A stretch of DNA of 64,000 nt from a bacterium (GCA_029565685.1 JAKQNR010000017.1:62001-126000), one strand, 5' to 3'; positions 25,638-34,690 are shown, counted from the first letter of the stretch. Notes: generated by a model not told the origin, from the letters alone. Made by a program: numbers and translations.

Positions 25638-28600
25638 CTACTCTGGATCGGGCTTTTTCTCTTTATCGCTTGCTTTAGGCGTCTTGTCCTCAGTGCCTGA
25701 AGCGGAATTCGCAGTTGAACCGGCGCCGGCTTTGGGCGTTGATTCGCTTTTTGTTCCGTACACCGCACTGGCGGCGGTGGAGCCGGCGGTCGGATTGCCT
25801 GCGTACAAACCGCCGAGAATGTTTCCTGCTGTAGCCAACGCCTGCGCCTGGAATTGGTGGGTGTTCTTCACCGCATCCGCGCGCGCCCGGTCCGCATTCT
25901 GCTGATCGCCGAGAATGATTTTCGCCAGCTGCTCGGCGCCGGTCATGCCGGTGTCAAAGCCTTTTTGCTCTGCCGCGGTTTTGATCATCGCCTGCAGCAC
26001 CGCTGCATCGGCTCCGGCTGCTGTGGGATTGGCGTTGATGTTGTTGATCAGCGGCTGCAGGGAGCTCAGTGCGCTGGGTGTCTGCAGCCCTGCGGTAAGA
26101 GAAGCTCCGGTGGTGGGCGCCTGTACGCTGGCGATCTCGGGCGCGCTGTCCGCCGGGCTGTCCGCCCAGCGCCAAAAACGCGTCAGGTCAATTTTTTCCG
26201 CAGACGGGCAGTTGCCGAGTACCGCTTCTCCCAGCACGCCCGAAGTCGGCAGTGCAATGATGGATTTTCGCGGCAAGAAACCGCTCTTATGAAACTCCAA
26301 GAGACTGCTCTGAATGGTCGCATTGTTCAACACCTGATCAGCGACCTGATAGGGAATGAAGAACGGCATGATCATCGAGTTGCCGTAAAAGCCCAGAACC
26401 CGGTTTTCTACGCAGTTCAACAAAGGCACATCCTGTGTCTCGTCTTCGATGCCGCCGGCCGGGACTCCGATGGTGAACCCCTCGAGCATGATCGCCCGCT
26501 CTTCCGGCGTCATCGACAGCCATATCATTTTGGAATAGTGCACGGTATTGCGCACCACATGCTGGACCATCTGTTCGATCTCTAAAAGCTGCGTGTAGCG
26601 CAACACCGGCGCCAGTTGGATGGCCGGTATAGGCATCTGGTCGGGCGGCAGTTCCTGACGTGATGCGGCAGAGATATAGTTGTGCGCATAGGTCTCTTCC
26701 GAAACCCCATTCACCGCTCGTATCCTGGCAGAGAAATTCCACACATAAGGCCCGCCGATTTCCTGCTCGAGTGTCTTGGCCGTCAGATGCACAGTGCCGG
26801 CGATCATATGATCCGGCGGATTCGCCGGCAGCGGAACGCCGAGCAATTTATTCAGGATAAAGGCTGCCTGCAGATGCGGATTCACCAAATCATAGTCCAA
26901 CTGGCGGAATCGCCGGCTCACTTCAAAGCCGACGATCTCGTTTCTCGCCAGGGAGCAGGGGATGGCCAGGCTTCCGGAAAGCGTGCAGGCAGTATTGGCA
27001 CGGCGATTGCGCAGATACGCCATCAAGGCGTCTTGCGTTGGGAACGATTGCTCTGGATCTCCCCATACTTCCGGCACTGCGCTGACTGGGCCGGTGAGTT
27101 GCACCGGCCCCAGTCGCGTCCCCCTTTTTGTCACTGCGCGGACATAAATATCCTCGAAGGGTAAAAACGTGCCGGTGAGATTGAACTGAATGACGTCTTC
27201 CGCTGCGCTGCCGGCGGGCTGGAATTGAGCGATGGGATCTCCGGCAAATTGGCGCAATAGGGCCAGACCGTTCTGAAAACGCCGGGGCAGAGTCCGCTCG
27301 AGAATGTCGATATGTTTTAGTATCTGTGAGTAGCGGGTCAGTATCTCCCGTCTGGTGTCTGCGGTCGTTGTGTAATCCAGCGTGAGCGGTTGGCCCACCG
27401 GCAGAAAACGAACGACCGACAGGGGCACCAGACAGACCAGCGTGATCCCCTCGACAGTAGTGGAGACTTGAAATAATCGTTGCACCTCCCAATACTGCAG
27501 GGTCAATGCGCGTGTGTGGTTGTGATTGGTGATGACCTTGGTGGTGACATTGGCCGACTCGGACGCCATGGCCAACCGCATGCTGGTGCGGATGGCCTGG
27601 CGTCGTGCGGCTGCGGTTCTTTCGACGCTGGTGTGCACGGTCTCCGCTGCCCGCGAGGAATAGCTGCGCTGTCCTTCCAGCCAGCTGGACGAAGAGCCGC
27701 TGGAAGAGGAGCCCCCGCCGCCAAAGCTGATGATGCCGAGATCCAGTCCGCCGCCCCCGGAAGCGGATGAAGTATGATACCGGCTGCCGGCCCGTTCGGC
27801 CTCACGAAAAGCAGAGCGAAAGGTCGATTCGGCGGAGGCGTCGGTCTCTTGATCGAATTCGGCGCTTTCCTGCACCGATAGGGTTTCGATATCACGCACG
27901 GCACTGACGTCCCGGCGTTCAAAGATGGCCACGCGCTGTTGTTCCCCGGGCGCTAGAGGCAAAGAGTAGACCAGGTTGCCCAACGTCAGGCCTTTCGGCG
28001 ACCACCATTGCGCCATGTGTACCAAATAGCCGAGGCCGAGCGTACCCGCCATAGCCACGCTTTCCCAGGGCGAGATCACATTTCCAGACCCCACTCCGAC
28101 CAGCTGATCGCGAAAACCGTCCACGCTGATCGGCTGATCCACCGGCACACGATCTACATAGCTCACCTTAGCGTTGTGATGATCCTCTGAGAGTGGAAAA
28201 TAATCGGGAATCGGGTAGTAACGCCGGGCATACTCGAGATTTTTTTGGACCACGACTGGATTGAGGATGCTGGTTCGCGGTTCAACCAGGCGGATGAAAA
28301 CCGAGTAGGGGAAGCGGTCTACGCCACTGTTGCTGAGATAGAGCGAATGGCATCCAGCCTCGCCCATGGCGACCCGGGGCATGGTCGGTTGTTCCACGTC
28401 AGAATCCGCATGATCTGGCGTCCCCCCTGCGGATGGCAGCAAGGCCTGCAACTGCCCGACCACACTCAGCGGCAGCGGCTCCAGTTCCGTTGTCAAGCGA
28501 AGGTCACCCGTAAAACCGTTCGCAGACACCGAGCCGCTGTTCAGGGTCAGCACTATGCTTGTGTTGGACCCGGCCACCTGCAACGACAGTCCGGCGGCCG

Positions 28601-29033
28601 GGAACGGGACATGGCTCGGCAGCGCCAGATCGAATTCGCCGTCTTTATTGCTGATCGCCAAACACGGTGGCTGATGGTCGATCATAGCGGTCAGCTGCAG
28701 AAAGGCGGCGTGACCGCCGCAGGGCTGCACCAATCGACCGAACAGATGCGCTGGAAGCCGGCGCACGGCCAAGAGCTGGCTGATCTCGTTAATGTGCTGC
28801 CTGGCTTGCACGAGCTCCAAATGAAAGCGGGTCACGGCGTGAATGCGGCTGTTCCACAACACCGCCTCATCGGGGAGCTTTTGCGAATTCAAATGATCCA
28901 ACGCTCTGACAACGCGTCGGGAAGAGAGCAGCTCGGTCCCTTGGGCAGGATGAGCGGCTGCTGACCGCGCCGATGCGGCTTGTCCCCTCCGGTTCGCACC
29001 AGCGACCGGCTTTTTGCTATTGGATGTCGGCAT
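25638..29033 (-). CDS. large protein of unknown function, 1131 aa
   Basis: Not recognised. The start is the ATG at 29033 after GGAGGGAATCC. There is no signal peptide; the first 35 residues are basic, Ala/Ser-rich and probably disordered. Residues about 60-330 look like mixed beta structure. LPLAPGEQQRVAIFERRD near 360 is followed by an acidic/Ser-rich helix, a Gly/Ser-rich loop at about 420-455 (FGGGGSSSSGSSSS), and a long helical stretch (ERTAAARRQAIRTSMRLAMA). VITNHNHTRALTLQYWEV and IMPFFIPYQVADQVLN are later landmarks. The last 160 residues are Ala/Thr/Ser-rich, ending in a Lys-rich tail. Size and composition suit a cytoplasmic structural or export-substrate protein, but this is inference. 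Confidence 0.75.
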   Translation of the reverse strand: MPTSNSKKPVAGANRRGQAASARSAAAHPAQGTELLSSRRVVRALDHLNSQKLPDEAVLWNSRIHAVTRFHLELVQARQHINEISQLLAVRRLPAHLFGRLVQPCGGHAAFLQLTAMIDHQPPCLAISNKDGEFDLALPSHVPFPAAGLSLQVAGSNTSIVLTLNSGSVSANGFTGDLRLTTELEPLPLSVVGQLQALLPSAGGTPDHADSDVEQPTMPRVAMGEAGCHSLYLSNSGVDRFPYSVFIRLVEPRTSILNPVVVQKNLEYARRYYPIPDYFPLSEDHHNAKVSYVDRVPVDQPISVDGFRDQLVGVGSGNVISPWESVAMAGTLGLGYLVHMAQWWSPKGLTLGNLVYSLPLAPGEQQRVAIFERRDVSAVRDIETLSVQESAEFDQETDASAESTFRSAFREAERAGSRYHTSSASGGGGLDLGIISFGGGGSSSSGSSSSWLEGQRSYSSRAAETVHTSVERTAAARRQAIRTSMRLAMASESANVTTKVITNHNHTRALTLQYWEVQRLFQVSTTVEGITLVCLVPLSVVRFLPVGQPLTLDYTTTADTRREILTRYSQILKHIDILERTLPRRFQNGLALLRQFAGDPIAQFQPAGSAAEDVIQFNLTGTFLPFEDIYVRAVTKRGTRLGPVQLTGPVSAVPEVWGDPEQSFPTQDALMAYLRNRRANTACTLSGSLAIPCSLARNEIVGFEVSRRFRQLDYDLVNPHLQAAFILNKLLGVPLPANPPDHMIAGTVHLTAKTLEQEIGGPYVWNFSARIRAVNGVSEETYAHNYISAASRQELPPDQMPIPAIQLAPVLRYTQLLEIEQMVQHVVRNTVHYSKMIWLSMTPEERAIMLEGFTIGVPAGGIEDETQDVPLLNCVENRVLGFYGNSMIMPFFIPYQVADQVLNNATIQSSLLEFHKSGFLPRKSIIALPTSGVLGEAVLGNCPSAEKIDLTRFWRWADSPADSAPEIASVQAPTTGASLTAGLQTPSALSSLQPLINNINANPTAAGADAAVLQAMIKTAAEQKGFDTGMTGAEQLAKIILGDQQNADRARADAVKNTHQFQAQALATAGNILGGLYAGNPTAGSTAASAVYGTKSESTPKAGAGSTANSASGTEDKTPKASDKEKKPDPE

Positions 29034-29119
29034 GGATTCCCTCCACACGAATCGTTAGATGACGCGATGATACATGGTCCCTGCGGCGACGAATGAATCC
29101 GCAAGACGGAAGAGCGGCC

Positions 29120-29494
29120 TCAGGCGCTGCTCAACAGATGCTCGATACGCTCGATCAACAGGGTTTGATTGACCGGGGCTGGAAAAAAATCTTTGATGCC
29201 GAGCCGGAATGCCTCATGGAGGAGTTCCTGATTCGGACGGCCGTTCACCAGCACGATGCAGGCTTGAGGTGAAAGCTTGATCATTTGCCTGAGGATGGAG
29301 AGCGTCTCTTCCGTTTGCTTGCGGACGCACAGAGTGATGATCTGATAGCGGCACTCTGCCAGCAGCGGAGTCAACTCTCTTACACCCCTCACCAGTGTAA
29401 GAATGCTTTTCTCCGCCAGAGCCAGAGCGATCGGCCCCATTTCAGCGAGATTTTCACAGCAAAGGAGGATCCTTGCCGGCGCTTCAGTCATCAT
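29120..29494 (-). CDS. degenerate response-regulator receiver domain protein
   Basis: A 124-residue single-domain protein with the length and hydrophobic strand pattern of a CheY-like receiver: ARILLCCEN, YQIITLCV, ACIVLVNGRP, LGIKDFFPAPV. The phospho-acceptor Asp position at the end of strand 3 is Cys56, the acidic pair after strand 1 is Cys-Cys with only Glu14 left, and the Lys before the last Pro is Ala106. It should therefore not be phosphorylated in the ordinary way. AGGAG precedes the ATG at 29494, with ATG at 29491 as an alternative. It follows the sigma-54 activator, which lacks a receiver of its own, so the two may interact. Confidence 0.72.
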   Translation of the reverse strand: MMTEAPARILLCCENLAEMGPIALALAEKSILTLVRGVRELTPLLAECRYQIITLCVRKQTEETLSILRQMIKLSPQACIVLVNGRPNQELLHEAFRLGIKDFFPAPVNQTLLIERIEHLLSSA

Positions 29495-29505
29495 GCCCTT
29501 ACTCC

Positions 29506-29521
29506 TGCAAGGGCAATGCCA
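29506..29521 (-). promoter_or_regulatory. sigma-54 (-24/-12) promoter match
   Basis: Read on the minus strand the site is TGGCATTGCCCTTGCA: -24 element TGGCA, -12 element TTGCA, and GG and GC separated by exactly 10 bases. It lies between the sigma-54 activator gene and the receiver-like gene. The expected transcription start would fall at about 29495, at the receiver-like start codon, so its AGGAG would not be transcribed. Either that message is leaderless or the promoter mainly serves the large gene downstream. Confidence 0.55.
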
Positions 29522-29616
29522 GAAAAAGTCAAACGACGAGGAAACGGTGCGGGTGTTTGAAAACAATGGATTGCATCGTGTGCGGCCAGCGGAGCCGACA
29601 GGCGTAGAGCCGGGAA

Positions 29617-29653
29617 ATCATGGTAAAATCACCCCGACCATGGTACGATTACC
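29617..29653 (-). promoter_or_regulatory. tandem enhancer-like repeat upstream of the sigma-54 promoter
   Basis: Two 17-base copies (29617-29633 and 29637-29653) match at 13 positions and start 20 bases apart, about two helical turns. Each holds CATGGTA, and each carries a dyad: GGTA-CGAT-TACC in the second, GGT-N6-ACC in the first. They lie roughly 100-130 bases upstream of the promoter match, the usual range for an activator site. The second copy overlaps the activator's stop codon. Confidence 0.45.
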
Positions 29654-30842
29654 GGTGCGTGGCCTTGATCTGATATTTCTGCATTTTTTGATAAAAATTT
29701 TTTGCATCGATGCCGGCGATTTTCGCTGCTTGGGCGACAATGCCGTGAGCTCTCTCCAGAGTGGTCTCGAGGTAATTCCGCTCAAACCGTTCGATCACCG
29801 CTTTTTTGACTAAGCTAAAGTTCTGCGGTGCGGCCGCTGTTTCGCATTCAGACGGCACGACCGATTCCGGCAAATGACGCAGTTCCACTTCCGCATCTTC
29901 TGCCATCACGATCGAACGCAGTATAATGTTCTCCAATTCTCTAATGTTGCCGGGATAATCGTACTGGAGCAGAACACCTTCCGCGCCGGCGTTCAGACGT
30001 AGATTCTCTTTTCCAAGCTGCCGGCCATAGTGATCGAGATAATGCCGAATCAGCAGCGGGATATCCTCCCGTCGTTCGCGCAACGGCGGGAGATGAAGGT
30101 AGAGAATGTTCAATCGATAATAGAGATCCGGTCGAAACTTGCCGTCCTTGATCATGGATTCCAGATGACGGTTTGTGGCTGCGATGATGCGGACGTTGCA
30201 TTTTCTGATCTCGTTGCTGCCCACCGGCGAATACTCACCTGTCTGCAGAATGCGCAGTAACTTCACCTGAAGTCCCGCACTCATCTCGCTGATCTCGTCG
30301 AAAAAGATAGAGCCCCCGTCTGCAGTTTCGAACCAACCCTTTTTGTTTTGCACCGCGCCGGTGAACGAACCTCGGATGTGACCGAACAGTTCGGATTCCA
30401 GCAGCGTTTCTGTCAACGCGCCGCAATTGAGGGAGACGAACGGTTTACAGCGCCGGCTGCTGTTTTCGTGCAAGGCTCTGGCGACCAGCTCTTTCCCTGT
30501 GCCGCTCTCGCCTTCGAGCAGCACCGTCGCGTTGGTGTCTGCCACCTGATCAATGAATTTGATGATTTTTTGCATTTTGGCGCTGGCGCCGATGATGGCC
30601 GCGTATTGACCTGCGCCGCGTTTGAGGTGGTCCGTGGCGGGCTGGTGGGGCGCGTGGTCGCCTTCGGGGCAAGATGGAAAATTCCCCGGGTCTCCACGGC
30701 ACTCAAAGATGAAGCGATAACGCAAGTAAGCTTCGTACAGCTCTGTTACGGTACCTTGGAAAACAGGGGTGGAGATGGTGCCGTTCAATAATTTGCCCGT
30801 CGCCGGTTTTCCGCCCACACCGTTCAATGGATGCTCGATCAT
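29649..30842 (-). CDS. sigma-54-dependent transcriptional activator without receiver domain
   Basis: Enhancer-binding protein of 397 residues. The start is the ATG at 30842 with AGGAGG upstream; a longer frame to 30965 lacks such a site. The N-terminal 75 residues match no known sensory domain. The AAA+ core has Walker A GESGTGKE at 111-118, GSFTGA at 158-163 (the sigma-54 contact loop, with Ser for the usual Ala), Walker B IFFDE at 179-183, and RPDLYYRLN and PLRERREDIP. The C-terminus is a Fis-type helix-turn-helix (IVAQAAKIAGIDAKNFYQKM). It heads the unknown four-gene set and probably controls it. Confidence 0.92.
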   Translation of the reverse strand: MIEHPLNGVGGKPATGKLLNGTISTPVFQGTVTELYEAYLRYRFIFECRGDPGNFPSCPEGDHAPHQPATDHLKRGAGQYAAIIGASAKMQKIIKFIDQVADTNATVLLEGESGTGKELVARALHENSSRRCKPFVSLNCGALTETLLESELFGHIRGSFTGAVQNKKGWFETADGGSIFFDEISEMSAGLQVKLLRILQTGEYSPVGSNEIRKCNVRIIAATNRHLESMIKDGKFRPDLYYRLNILYLHLPPLRERREDIPLLIRHYLDHYGRQLGKENLRLNAGAEGVLLQYDYPGNIRELENIILRSIVMAEDAEVELRHLPESVVPSECETAAAPQNFSLVKKAVIERFERNYLETTLERAHGIVAQAAKIAGIDAKNFYQKMQKYQIKATHR

Positions 30843-31766
30843 GACATCCTCCTGTTGCTGACAGGGTTCTGTCCATAGTGATTCAGCGCACCTGTCTAGC
30901 AAATCTGCTGCATATGGAAAGGAAAGAATGATGCGGCCGGAGTCAGTGATAAAACGGGGATCCACTGGGTGCTTGATGCTAAAGATGCAATACGACCGGC
31001 AAAACGTCCTAAAACGTTACGACGTTTTGGGGTTCCCCACAGCCCGCCGTCCACAATCGTTGCTGCTTTGGTGCTAAAACCTCTAACCGACAAACAGCGC
31101 ACGAGCCCGTCTTCTTTCGACACAGACGGAAAGGACAATTGCCGCCGCGTGCGATTCACGCAAAGAGCAGGGGTGATTGGGCATAAAGAAAATCGGACAA
31201 CTAGCAGAATGGTCAAAGGGAAGAAAGTGAAGAATTTTCGGACTGCCGAATGCTGTAGTACAAGATGATTGCCCAGGCTGATATACAGCCTTTATGATTT
31301 AAATATAAACAATGTGAAGAGGATTGTCAAATAATTTTTTCAAGGCAGCATCCATTAATTACAAAAACGTAATTGCCCGTTTAGCTGCGGTCGCACCGCG
31401 ACTTGGCAGTGTGGCCTGTTTTTCTATGACCGATAAAAGCGGGTAAAAGATGCCCCAGTGATTAATTCACCCTGTAGGGATCGCTCTGCGGGGCAGGCAA
31501 GCAAAAGTTCAAAGCCGCCGGCTGTCGCACCATCTCTTGGCGCTGATTTTCCTTGTATATAGTCCTGTAGATGGTTACTTTAAGGAATGGCAGATTTGGA
31601 TAGGACTTTGCCCCGGCCGCACCAATGGCCCGGGGCGCCGATGCCGGAGAGAAAATCCACCTGCCTGGCTTTTTCACCAGGGGCGCCATCATCACGGGGT
31701 TGAGTTCGTCAAGGAATTCATGGGTTCATGAAGGTTTAATCGGTTTGACAAAACACGCTGGGCTTG
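30843..31766. other. long intergenic region with a 10-bp inverted repeat
   Basis: More than 900 bases between divergent genes. Short frames on both strands (30969-31268 and 30896-31216) overlap each other and resemble nothing known. At 31008-31031 an inverted repeat has arms CCTAAAACGT and ACGTTTTGGG around TACG, with a further AAAACGT at 31001. A second dyad, AATTAC-N6-GTAATT, is at 31357-31374. The region 31275-31345 is AT-rich and could be a promoter zone. No RNA gene recognised. Confidence 0.5.
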
Positions 31767-33845
31767 ATGAATTTCCGTTGCAAACACATGCAGAGAACGG
31801 ACAGGCTGACAAGTTTTTTCCGGGTTGGATGGTCTTCGGATTCTAAAGGCGGCAAACGACTCAAAACGGCCCTTTTTCTCCTTTTATTGCTGGCGATTGG
31901 TTTCAGCTTGCGTCTGCGCAACTTGGGCGACCTGACTCTTTGCGGCGATGAGGGGTTGCAGGCGCTGGCGCTCAAGGGGTTGCTCGAGTGCGGTGTTCCG
32001 CTGGTGCCCTCGGGGTTGATCTATCTGCGCGATGCTTTTTTTATCTATCTGCAGTATGCCCTGCTGCAGTTCGTAGAGTTGACTCCATACTGGATTCGCT
32101 TTCCCAGTGTGCTACTGGGAACCTTGGTTCTTCTGCCGGCCTATGGACTGGCGAAAATGCTCTTTGACCGTAAAAGCGCTCAGCTCACCGTCCTGCTGCT
32201 GACTTTTTCCCAGTTCGAGATTGAACTGTCGCGCTATGGCCGTTCCTACACTCTGTTCCAGCTATTGTTCGTCCTCGCCCTGATTTTCTTTTATCAGGGC
32301 TTCCTGCAGAATAAAAAAAGATATAAAATCGGGTTTCTGATCACCGCCCTTTTCACCTTTGCCAGCCATTATCTGGGCGCCATCCTGCTCGTCCTGTTTT
32401 TAGTCCCCCTGCTCTTCAAGCGTTGTTCCGGCGGAGACAAACTAAAGCTTCTGTTCTGGGCCGCCGCGGTTTTGTTAGGCTGCTTCTGCTATCAGAAGGC
32501 ACTGTTCCATCTGCAGTCCTTGTCTGCAGCTGAAATCACCCGCATCTTTCCGTTTGAGACAGCCGGACTCAGCGTCATCGCTAGATCGGCGGCTGTCGTC
32601 GAACACGCGTTATACAAGCCCCAGTTCGTCGGGTTGCAAGACCCTTCTCATGTGATTTCCTTGCATTGGGCGTTGCCGGTCTTGTGCGCGGTGGGATGCG
32701 CTTGGTGGTGTTTTTATCGGATATACCCGGAGGCAGATAGAAGGACGTTTGTTTTTGTGCTGGTGATGCTCCTGTCCGCTTGCTTGCATCAATATGCCTT
32801 TGCACTCTCTGCGTTCCTTTTTTATGTTTTATTTTATCTGCGAGATCAATCGGTGTTGTGCAGTCGTCCGTTCAGGATGTTGTACCGCACCCTGTTCATT
32901 ACTTTTTTATGCTGGATCATTTTTCTCGGGGTCAAGTCGGGCTGGCATCTGCAGGAGCTTGGCGTCAGTCTGTTTGGCTTTCCACATCTGGGTAAATATT
33001 TTTTCTTCTGGTACCTTGTCGGCTGGCCGGTCATGTCCGTCGTGGTGATTTATGCACTCCTGGTTCTGTTGAATCGCTTCCTCCCGCAGCGCAGGGATCC
33101 AGCGGCTATTTTCATCCCGGCGGTTCTTGTTTTGTCGATCGTGCTGGCCAGCTTTTTTAAATCCTACGCTGAAGCGCGATATACCTTTCACCTGTATCCC
33201 TTGCTGGTCATGCTGTTTTCCTACGCCGTTGTCCATCTCGGGCGGTCTCTACGCAGCAGGCGGCCTAATCTGTTTCAAAAGCGGCGTGCCGGTTGGGCCA
33301 TTCTGGCCGGCGTCGCCCTGCTCTACGCATCCCAGGACGCTGATCCGCTGCAGGCCTGGCGCATCGCTGACCGTGGTTACACTACTCCGAAGCACCCGAT
33401 CCGAACTCAGGAGAATTGGCCGCCCTATGTCTCCTTCCATCAGGACCATGAGACGCCGGCGCGTTACGTGCAAGCGCACCGCTCCCGGAATGATTTGCTC
33501 ATCGCCATCGGGGGGGTGCATCAGCTTATGCTTTATCACTGGTATGCCGGAAAAGTGGATTATGTGGTCTCCCCCTCTGATAGAAAACGGTGGTATTACT
33601 CTATTCTGAGCAGGGGAATAGAGGTCAACTATGTCACAGGAAGCAGGATTATCCACGCACCGGCAGAGTTCGACGAGCTGCTGCGCCGTGCGCCTGCCTC
33701 AGTGTGGCTGCTCGGCGATATGCCTCTGCTGACCACCGGCGCGGATTTTTATCCTGAGGCAGACTGCCGCTATTTGAGGGCGATCATCAAAAGGTTTGAT
33801 TTTATCGGGCGTGATAACAGGACCTTTGCGGTCAAGCTCAAATAA
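31767..33845 (+). CDS. PMT/ArnT-like membrane glycosyltransferase
   Basis: Integral membrane protein of about 690 residues in the GT-C class. The start is uncertain: ATG at 31767, with ATG at 31788 also possible; neither has a good ribosome site. The first membrane helix (TALFLLLLLAIGFSLRLRNL) leads to LTLCGDEGLQ, where the Asp-Glu pair is the catalytic acidic motif of GT-C enzymes. About ten more hydrophobic segments follow (ALIFFYQGFL, LGAILLVLFLVPLLF, TLFITFLCWIIFLGV). The last 200 residues are soluble and include HQDHETPARYVQAHR. It probably transfers a sugar from a lipid carrier outside the cytoplasmic membrane. Donor and acceptor unknown. Confidence 0.8.
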   Translation: MNFRCKHMQRTDRLTSFFRVGWSSDSKGGKRLKTALFLLLLLAIGFSLRLRNLGDLTLCGDEGLQALALKGLLECGVPLVPSGLIYLRDAFFIYLQYALLQFVELTPYWIRFPSVLLGTLVLLPAYGLAKMLFDRKSAQLTVLLLTFSQFEIELSRYGRSYTLFQLLFVLALIFFYQGFLQNKKRYKIGFLITALFTFASHYLGAILLVLFLVPLLFKRCSGGDKLKLLFWAAAVLLGCFCYQKALFHLQSLSAAEITRIFPFETAGLSVIARSAAVVEHALYKPQFVGLQDPSHVISLHWALPVLCAVGCAWWCFYRIYPEADRRTFVFVLVMLLSACLHQYAFALSAFLFYVLFYLRDQSVLCSRPFRMLYRTLFITFLCWIIFLGVKSGWHLQELGVSLFGFPHLGKYFFFWYLVGWPVMSVVVIYALLVLLNRFLPQRRDPAAIFIPAVLVLSIVLASFFKSYAEARYTFHLYPLLVMLFSYAVVHLGRSLRSRRPNLFQKRRAGWAILAGVALLYASQDADPLQAWRIADRGYTTPKHPIRTQENWPPYVSFHQDHETPARYVQAHRSRNDLLIAIGGVHQLMLYHWYAGKVDYVVSPSDRKRWYYSILSRGIEVNYVTGSRIIHAPAEFDELLRRAPASVWLLGDMPLLTTGADFYPEADCRYLRAIIKRFDFIGRDNRTFAVKLK

Positions 33846-34257
33846 ATAAATTTCCGGCATAATAAGGATATTGAAAAGCAGGATGAGTCGGGCCACACGG
33901 CTGACCTTGCCATGCGAAGAGAGCTGTGCGAGGGGATCGCTTGGTTGGAGTATCAAACCTGTCGCCGCCGGAGCCGGACATCTTTTCCGACGACAGGGAT
34001 GCAGGCAGCGCGATGCACAGCGAAGATCCCCGTTCCGTTGCCCGACGTGAGACTTTTTTGCCCGCGTCGTCCTGTCTGGGGGCGTTAAAGGGCTTGCCGG
34101 ATTTCTTTTTGACCGAACAACGCCGGATTTCTTTGCCTCAAGCCGTGTGATGAACTATGACAGGCGCATGCAAACGTGGTTCTGATTTGCATCCACCCTC
34201 CCATCCGCCACTGGAGTGGCGTTGCACTTTTTTTCAGCATCCGCCTAAAGAGACAAC
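33846..34257. other. non-coding interval
   Basis: About 410 bases after the glycosyltransferase. A 74-codon frame at 33926-34150 resembles nothing and has no ribosome site. A weak dyad ATGCAAA/TTTGCAT lies at 34168-34192. It may be decayed sequence continuing from the adjacent pseudogene, but no further SGNH motif could be read. Confidence 0.35.
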
Positions 34258-34690
34258 TCATAATGGATCAGGAGTCTTTTCCGGTTGTTGTGTAAAGCCC
34301 GCCCACGGATCTTTACACTCAGCGCTGCCCCTCGAGGTGCAAATGTTTTCCGACTCGCCTCCGATTCTCAGAAGGGCGATATTCTGATTCGACAGGCAGA
34401 GTTTATCCACATCAGCTCCATGCTCACGGTAGGCTATGCTGAGAATGTGCCCGCCCTCTGTCAGGCTGTATGCATTGGAAAATCGCATGCACAGGGCATC
34501 CCCGCTCAGAGAGACACGGACGGCCTGCCTGAAGGTGTTATTGCTCAGGCCAGGCCTCGGCGGATCATTATTGGGTTGCACCAGCTGGGCGCTGTGCTTC
34601 AGGTTCCAACCTTTTTTTCGGTCCGGCTAACGTGTGAGTGCGTGGATTGAAAACGAGCAGGAGGGTGAACAGGGGCGGTGGAATTTTCAT
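34258..34690 (-). pseudogene. SGNH/GDSL-type hydrolase, N-terminal remnant with frameshift
   Basis: Minus-strand remains of a secreted SGNH hydrolase. An ATG at 34690 begins a signal-like MKIPPPLFTLLLVF, then the frame breaks at a run of seven A (34612-34618); dropping one A joins it to GWNLKHSAQLVQPNNDPP. The next part, NNTFRQAVRVSLSGD and RFSNAYSLTEGG, matches the domain that precedes SGNH hydrolases in their usual form (NNTLRQxVRVSxGG, RxSNAxG). It continues weakly to TSRGSAECKDPWAG and then stops at 34258. The catalytic GDS domain is absent. The frameshift, truncation and substitutions indicate a dead gene, although one indel alone could be a sequencing error. Confidence 0.65.

Noticed and set aside
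30896..31268. Overlapping short frames on both strands in the gap upstream of the sigma-54 activator
   Set aside because: They overlap each other, match nothing known and lack ribosome sites.
31596..31612. Possible sigma-54 promoter for the PMT-like gene (TGGATA...TTTGC)
   Set aside because: GG-N10-GC spacing fits but the -24 element matches only TGG; not enough to report as a site.
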